Assembly (NCBI GenBank): GCA_963942565.1
Contig: OZ012684.1
Span: 62,066,846-62,130,845 of the forward strand
Length of the DNA: 64,000 nt
Reading direction: 5' to 3'
DNA from: Maea johnstoni
Lineage: Eukaryota > Annelida > Polychaeta > Spionida > Magelonidae
The translations under genes were made by a program, and so were the position numbers. The notes beneath the pieces were generated by a model. That model ran no database searches. It had not been told where the DNA came from and saw only the letters and a list, made by a program, of their open reading frames with translations. How positions within the stretch are numbered: position 1 is the first letter of the stretch; every line of letters begins with the position of its first letter. Of this stretch, positions 59,507 to 64,000 are shown piece after piece.

Positions 59507-62070
59507 AAACAAAATAATTGTATTTTTTTTTTGCTTCATTTAATGTAGGGGCTTTATCTATGTGAGGAATACCTGGTCCAACAAGGATGAAAATATAAAA
59601 AATATTTATTTAGCAAAACAATTTGAATGAATTGAAAGCGAAATAAATTGAAAGTCATATTAATATCTAAACATCATGTAATATATTGGCTTTATCCTTC
59701 CAAGAAATTCCACTAGAATGTTAGACGTTTGTGCATGCATTTGTTGTAGGACTGTCTCAGCTAAAATTGGCAAAAAGCAGCCTTCGCCAATACTGCTTTC
59801 ATCATCTTACAAAATACAATTTTTTTACTGTCACAGATGTTAAAAGAGAACAAAAAATCCCCCGTCAGCATGTCCAAAAGATGTTAAATAGTAATTGCTT
59901 TTTTTCCATTGTAATCTGATATTGTAGTAAACAACAGCTGAGTATCAGAGCGTCGTCCGGCCAGCCGTCACAGCTCAGAAAAACCTCTCCAGCACCAGCT
60001 ACCATATATCATAGGACATATTCTACTATGGAATGGAAAGCCACAGATTGGTGAACATCAAGGGTAGTAGCCAGGGCTCGGATCAAAGAGGCAGCTTTAT
60101 GCAGAAAGAGTGTGAAATTTAAGAGCATCAATGACAGTGCTCAACCAATATTGTAGACTAGCTTCATGTCTATGATTTCAATAAATAATGCTTTTCTCTG
60201 TTCTGGTCTCTTTTGCTTGATGTCTAAGCGTTAGTTCCTTTGGCTGGTGATAGATGGCACCAAGGGTAGTCACACTGGTCAGTTAGAATCAAGAAACCCA
60301 AAATATCTTACTGTGGGCCACCTGGTGAACAATTTAAGAACTTACTCAGAGTAGACACAGTTTTGAGTTGGTCTAGTTTTCAAGTCAAACAGATGAAGAT
60401 ATAGAAAACATTTTTTGGTCTAGGACTAGAAGTTGTTCCTGTTGATTCATTGAATAGTCTTCCTTTAGATATTTTCAAAACTATCACAGCACACTAACAT
60501 TCTTCAAGAGGAACTCCAAGCATACGACATTCAATTCAAAATTCTGAAAAACTCTAATCAACATCATAAAACCATGTGTGCACTACAGATGCAAAGGGGC
60601 CAGCTGCCAGGCCGCAATGCCCTTTTTAGACTAGGTCCAAGTACCTGAAAAGTTAACCTTCCCCTCTGAGTTATCCAATCAGTGTAGTACTGTCATTGTT
60701 GTAGTACTAGCAGTGGCCTTTAGGTGTCACCAAAGGTTTATGAGACACCATATTGTCGATCAATCTCTAGTGGCACTGCCAAGTGAGAAAAACATTAATA
60801 AACCAAACCACCTGAGATACTGGATGCACTTTTGTGGTGAAAAAATACATACATAGTAGAAATACATATATCTGCCTTATTTCTATAGTCCACTAGCCCT
60901 CCTGTGAGGGTGTTAGTCAGGTGGAGAGGAGGAGGGAAGGGAGATGGACTGTGACAACTGTCCACAGCATAGACCATCCCTGGTGAAATGTAAAACACGT
61001 TATCATGGGAGAACATGTTTTACCATGTTAAAACATGTTTTACCATGAAATCCCATGTTGAAAAAACATGATAGTTCTATAAGCCATAACGTTAAACATG
61101 TTAAAACATGTTATTCTATTTTCAAGGATATGAAACATGTTATACCATGTTTTCCCATGTAATTCAAAAGGGTTCTGAAATCTGAAACATGTTATAACAC
61201 GTTTTACTGTAACATCAATTATTTAATAAATGGTCACTCAGGCTGAGTCAAAAAAATTGAACATGGTCAAACATGTTAAAACATGTTTGCGTTATTCCCA
61301 GAACTCTGAAACATGTTATAACATGTTTCCCCCTTAACTCCAGAAATTGAAAAAAGGCCATTGACTGGTTTAAGTTGGAATCAAAACATGTTTTGACATT
61401 TCTCACTAAAAATCACAGAGCAAATGCATAATTTTTCTTTAGCAGTAAAATAATATGAAATTTAAACATGTTTTAACATGTTTAAACATGTGTTTATAAC
61501 AAGTGTGCAGGGCTCAACAATCATAATAGCCCCATTATTAAGCCCTGAGCTAGCAAAAATAACCAAAACCTAGATCAAGGCTAGTCAATGACACTCTTCC
61601 TAGCCCTTAAACCCTGGGCTAGTCCATTTTGGGTGAATACTGCCTGACGTTGTTATCTTAAAACTTTTGGGGTAGGACTAGTAGATGGGAGGTGCCATAA
61701 GCCCCACCATGTTTGAAGACATCCCTTGTAAAAAGTATTCCCAGCTCATTGCATTCTGAATGGAAATCCAATGATATCCAAGAAAATCCACACTCAGTAG
61801 GAGGTCTCAGTTGCCAGAGAAGTATGGTATTCCATGGACAAATTAGTCCCTACAAATCCAATTTTTTCCTTACCTGCATGAAGTTACATTATAGCACAAA
61901 AGTTGGGCAAGGTTTACAGGCCAGAAGATTCACGTCCTGTGTCAAAGGAATGTGGATATGTTGGGACTTTAAAAAGGTGCAATTTAATTTTGTCCTCGTA
62001 ACTGAGCTTTATTTATGCTTAATAACATAACTCAGAATCTAAGGAGGATGGACAAAGCTAGACTTTTTCT

Positions 62071-62273
62071 TTAACCCTTATGCACCTGACGACTAAATTG
62101 GCCAATACAAAATTACGCAAAATCATTGAAACCCTTGGCAAATGGGTACTCATCTGAGAGTGCGCAGCAAGAGCTTTCCAATGAGTACCAACATGACAAG
62201 GTTTTGATGGTTTTAAAAAATCTTTGCATCCTTGTGCTTTGGGCAAAAGAAGCCACAGTATTGGAAGGGTTAA
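62071..62273 (+). mobile_element. TTAA-flanked MITE, group A, nested in the 3-kb element
   Basis: Left end TTAACCCTTATGCACCTGACG, right end TTGGAAGGGTTAA, TTAA at both ends. Internal GGGTACTCATCTGAGAGT and AATGAGTACCAACATGAC match the group. The overlapping frames at 62058-62414 and 62126-62344 derive from it. It must have inserted after the host element. Confidence 0.87.
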
Positions 62274-63393
62274 AGGCCCTGAGATACTTTTTAATTCTAA
62301 GTCCAGTGAAATCGGAGAAGATGACTCGTGCCTTTCATGTTTAGTTGCGATATTGAAACATTGTAATTTGAGAAAGGCTTTGAAAATTGTCAATAAGTAA
62401 ATACATGCTAACAATATTTACAAAGTATCCAACTTATTCCTTATTTGCCCTGGGCTTATCCATTTTCTAAGAGGGCAGTTTTGTACAATTTTGGAATAAT
62501 TTTACCCAGATTCCTTGTGCTTCTTAATATTTAAAATGTAGAATTGAGTATAATAAGTAATGGTCTGTGAGACTGAAAAGTGTACACTTGATTTAGTTTT
62601 AAATATACAAATGAATATGACACACTTTACATGCTCCACCCCTATCCGACAAGTGACTTTAAAAATCCCCCATTTGAACTTATAACTGAAATTGCCAGTT
62701 ACACACTAGAACTGTCTGAGAGTCTGCATCATAGCACAGAACCATACTATGCTCTGCTAATTGAGAACATAGAACTGTTTTCTGCTAGCCTAAGAATAAT
62801 GACTTTGCAATAGACATTATCAAAGAAGAGGATCAATCTTCCAATTAAGGAAAAAAGAGGATAATTACCGCACAAGATATTAACATTCCCAAGTATCTTG
62901 AGGTTAGTGAATGTTACATAAATTTGTATTTCAACACATGTATGTAATTTAAATCAACTTGATTTAAAGAAATTTAGACTTTTTCACTTTTATTCAGTTA
63001 TATTTTGATGTGCTGACTGGAATTGCTCAAACCATTATGATGAACATATCTACCTACCATACCTACCCTAATACTTACAGCCACAAGATATCAGCTAACT
63101 GGAATCACCAAACTCAATGCACATAATTTTCCCTACTTAATCCAAAAATCTAGCCCAAAGAAAGATGAATACATCTCAAACCTAGATCTCACTCTGAAAT
63201 TAAGTAAGGCACTTTTTTCTTGAGCAATCATTTATTCTTCTGAGGATAATTTGCAAATAAACTAAATACGAAACAAGGGCTGTCTAGCTATGTTCAAACT
63301 TGTTCTTGGACATTGACTATGCCCAATAAGAAGTAAATTTCAGATTCCTTACCACAAAAGATTTTTACAGGCCATTGTTTATATTATGTATAG

Positions 63394-63735
63394 TAGTAAA
63401 TGGCCGTTGAATAACATGTTATAACATGTTAAAACATGTTTTAATCATAACCTGTTATAACATGTGTTAACATGTACAGTAACTGGCAGGTAAATAACAT
63501 GTTATAACATGTTTCATTGGAACATGTTTAAACATGTTAAAACATGTACGGTAAATGGCGGGCAAATAACATGTTATAACATGTTTTAATATGTTTAATT
63601 GAGGACATGTTTAAACATGTTATAACATGTACGGTAAATGGCGGGCAAATAACATGTTATAACATGTTTTATTAGAACATGTTTTAACATGTTATAACAT
63701 GTACGGTAAATGGCGGGCAAATAACATGTTTTAAC
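63394..63735. repeat. Tandem subrepeat in the right end of the 3-kb element, 72/83-bp units
   Basis: Units start at AATAACATGTTATAACATG near 63410, 63493, 63565, 63648 and 63720, alternating 83 and 72 bp. Each is preceded by GTAAATGGC (later GTACGGTAAATGGCGGGC). One inverted copy of the GCCCGCCATTTACCGTAC segment lies at about 63868-63886. Confidence 0.9.
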
Positions 63736-64000
63736 GCGTTAAAACATGTTATTCTAAATGCGGTGGATCATGGCAAAACATGGGAATATTTGCTTAAATA
63801 ACATGTTAAAACATGTTAAAACCACGTTATTTCAAGAACATGTTAAAACGTGTGAAAACATGTTTTTGCCCGCCATTTACCGTACATGTTATAACATGTT
63901 TTAACACGTCAAAACACTACCAAAATAACATGTTATAACATGGTAAAAACATGTTATAACATGTTTTCCCCATGTTCATTTCACCAGGGATGCTCCCTCC

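Larger units (their letters stand above)
57499..60974. other. Intron sequence, few recognisable features
   Basis: Contains the TACA repeat, a group B copy at 59278-59506 and TTG-rich sequence at about 58899-59040 (source of the 111-codon frame at 58820-59155, which I do not accept as a gene). No KCNQ exon was found. Confidence 0.45.
60975..63992. mobile_element. 3-kb inverted-repeat element with ends made of ACATGT palindromes
   Basis: Sixteen-bp perfect terminal inverted repeats, CATCCCTGGTGAAATG at 60975-60990 and its reverse complement at 63977-63992. AT borders the inner CCCTGG at each end, so a 2-bp AT target duplication with CCCTGGTGAAATG termini is one reading. The outer 520 bp on the left and 590 bp on the right are packed with AACATGTTATAACATGTT-type palindromes, about 45 ACATGT hexamers by eye. 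The 1.9-kb middle is ordinary AT-rich sequence with no transposase, and holds a nested group A MITE. This looks like a foldback-type non-autonomous DNA transposon. I cannot assign a superfamily. Confidence 0.75.

Noticed and set aside
62058-62414. 118-codon minus-strand frame
   Set aside because: Lies on the group A MITE, whose other copies do not keep the frame open; not a transposase.
60975-63992. Reading the 3-kb element as a retroelement with long terminal repeats
   Set aside because: The ends are inverted, not direct, and there is no coding region or primer-binding-type sequence.

Overview
This looks like nuclear DNA from an animal, most likely an invertebrate bilaterian. It is AT-rich, most of it is intron or intergenic sequence, and it carries many microsatellites, minisatellites and short non-autonomous DNA transposons (MITEs). 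Long open frames on either strand are almost all translations of simple repeats. I cannot name the phylum from the sequence.

One host gene is clearly present. Three exons on the minus strand encode the C-terminal end of a KCNQ1-type (Kv7.1-like) voltage-gated potassium channel: 50061-49967 (helix C), 41851-41749 (helix C/D linker and start of helix D) and 9213-9112 (rest of helix D, a short tail and the stop). Splice sites are canonical and phases match, giving about 98 continuous residues. Introns are 8.1 kb and 32.5 kb. The rest of the channel (voltage sensor, pore, calmodulin-binding helices A and B) must lie beyond 64000 on this strand. A probable 3'UTR runs to an AATAAA at 8728-8723, so 1-8700 is probably intergenic.

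Layout: 1-8700, intergenic with two pogo-like MITEs (2398-2914, 3733-3907) and TTAA-flanked MITEs. 8723-9213, 3'UTR and terminal exon, with a 38-bp minisatellite that includes the stop codon. 9214-41748, a large intron with minisatellites, a purine-rich block (14104-14460), a CAGGTG-dense stretch (about 20670-21540), a perfect 28-bp inverted repeat (34344-34400), and a hAT-type MITE with an intact 8-bp target duplication (35312-35641). 41749-41851, exon, with a MITE ending 22 nt from its acceptor. 41852-49966, intron ending in a roughly 440-bp TA tract beside the next exon. 50062-64000, part of an upstream intron with large tandem arrays (52800-54265), clustered MITEs (55600-56389) and, at the far end, a complete 3-kb element (60975-63992). 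Its inverted ends are built from dozens of ACATGT-centred palindromes.

The most unusual items are this 3-kb palindrome-built element, the MITE placed at a splice branch-site position, the stop codon lying inside a minisatellite, and the 57-bp palindrome. At least three MITE groups share TTAACCCTT...CATGC-type ends, so one transposase source may have mobilised them. I saw no tRNA or rRNA gene, CRISPR array, retroelement coding region or second protein-coding gene that I could support.
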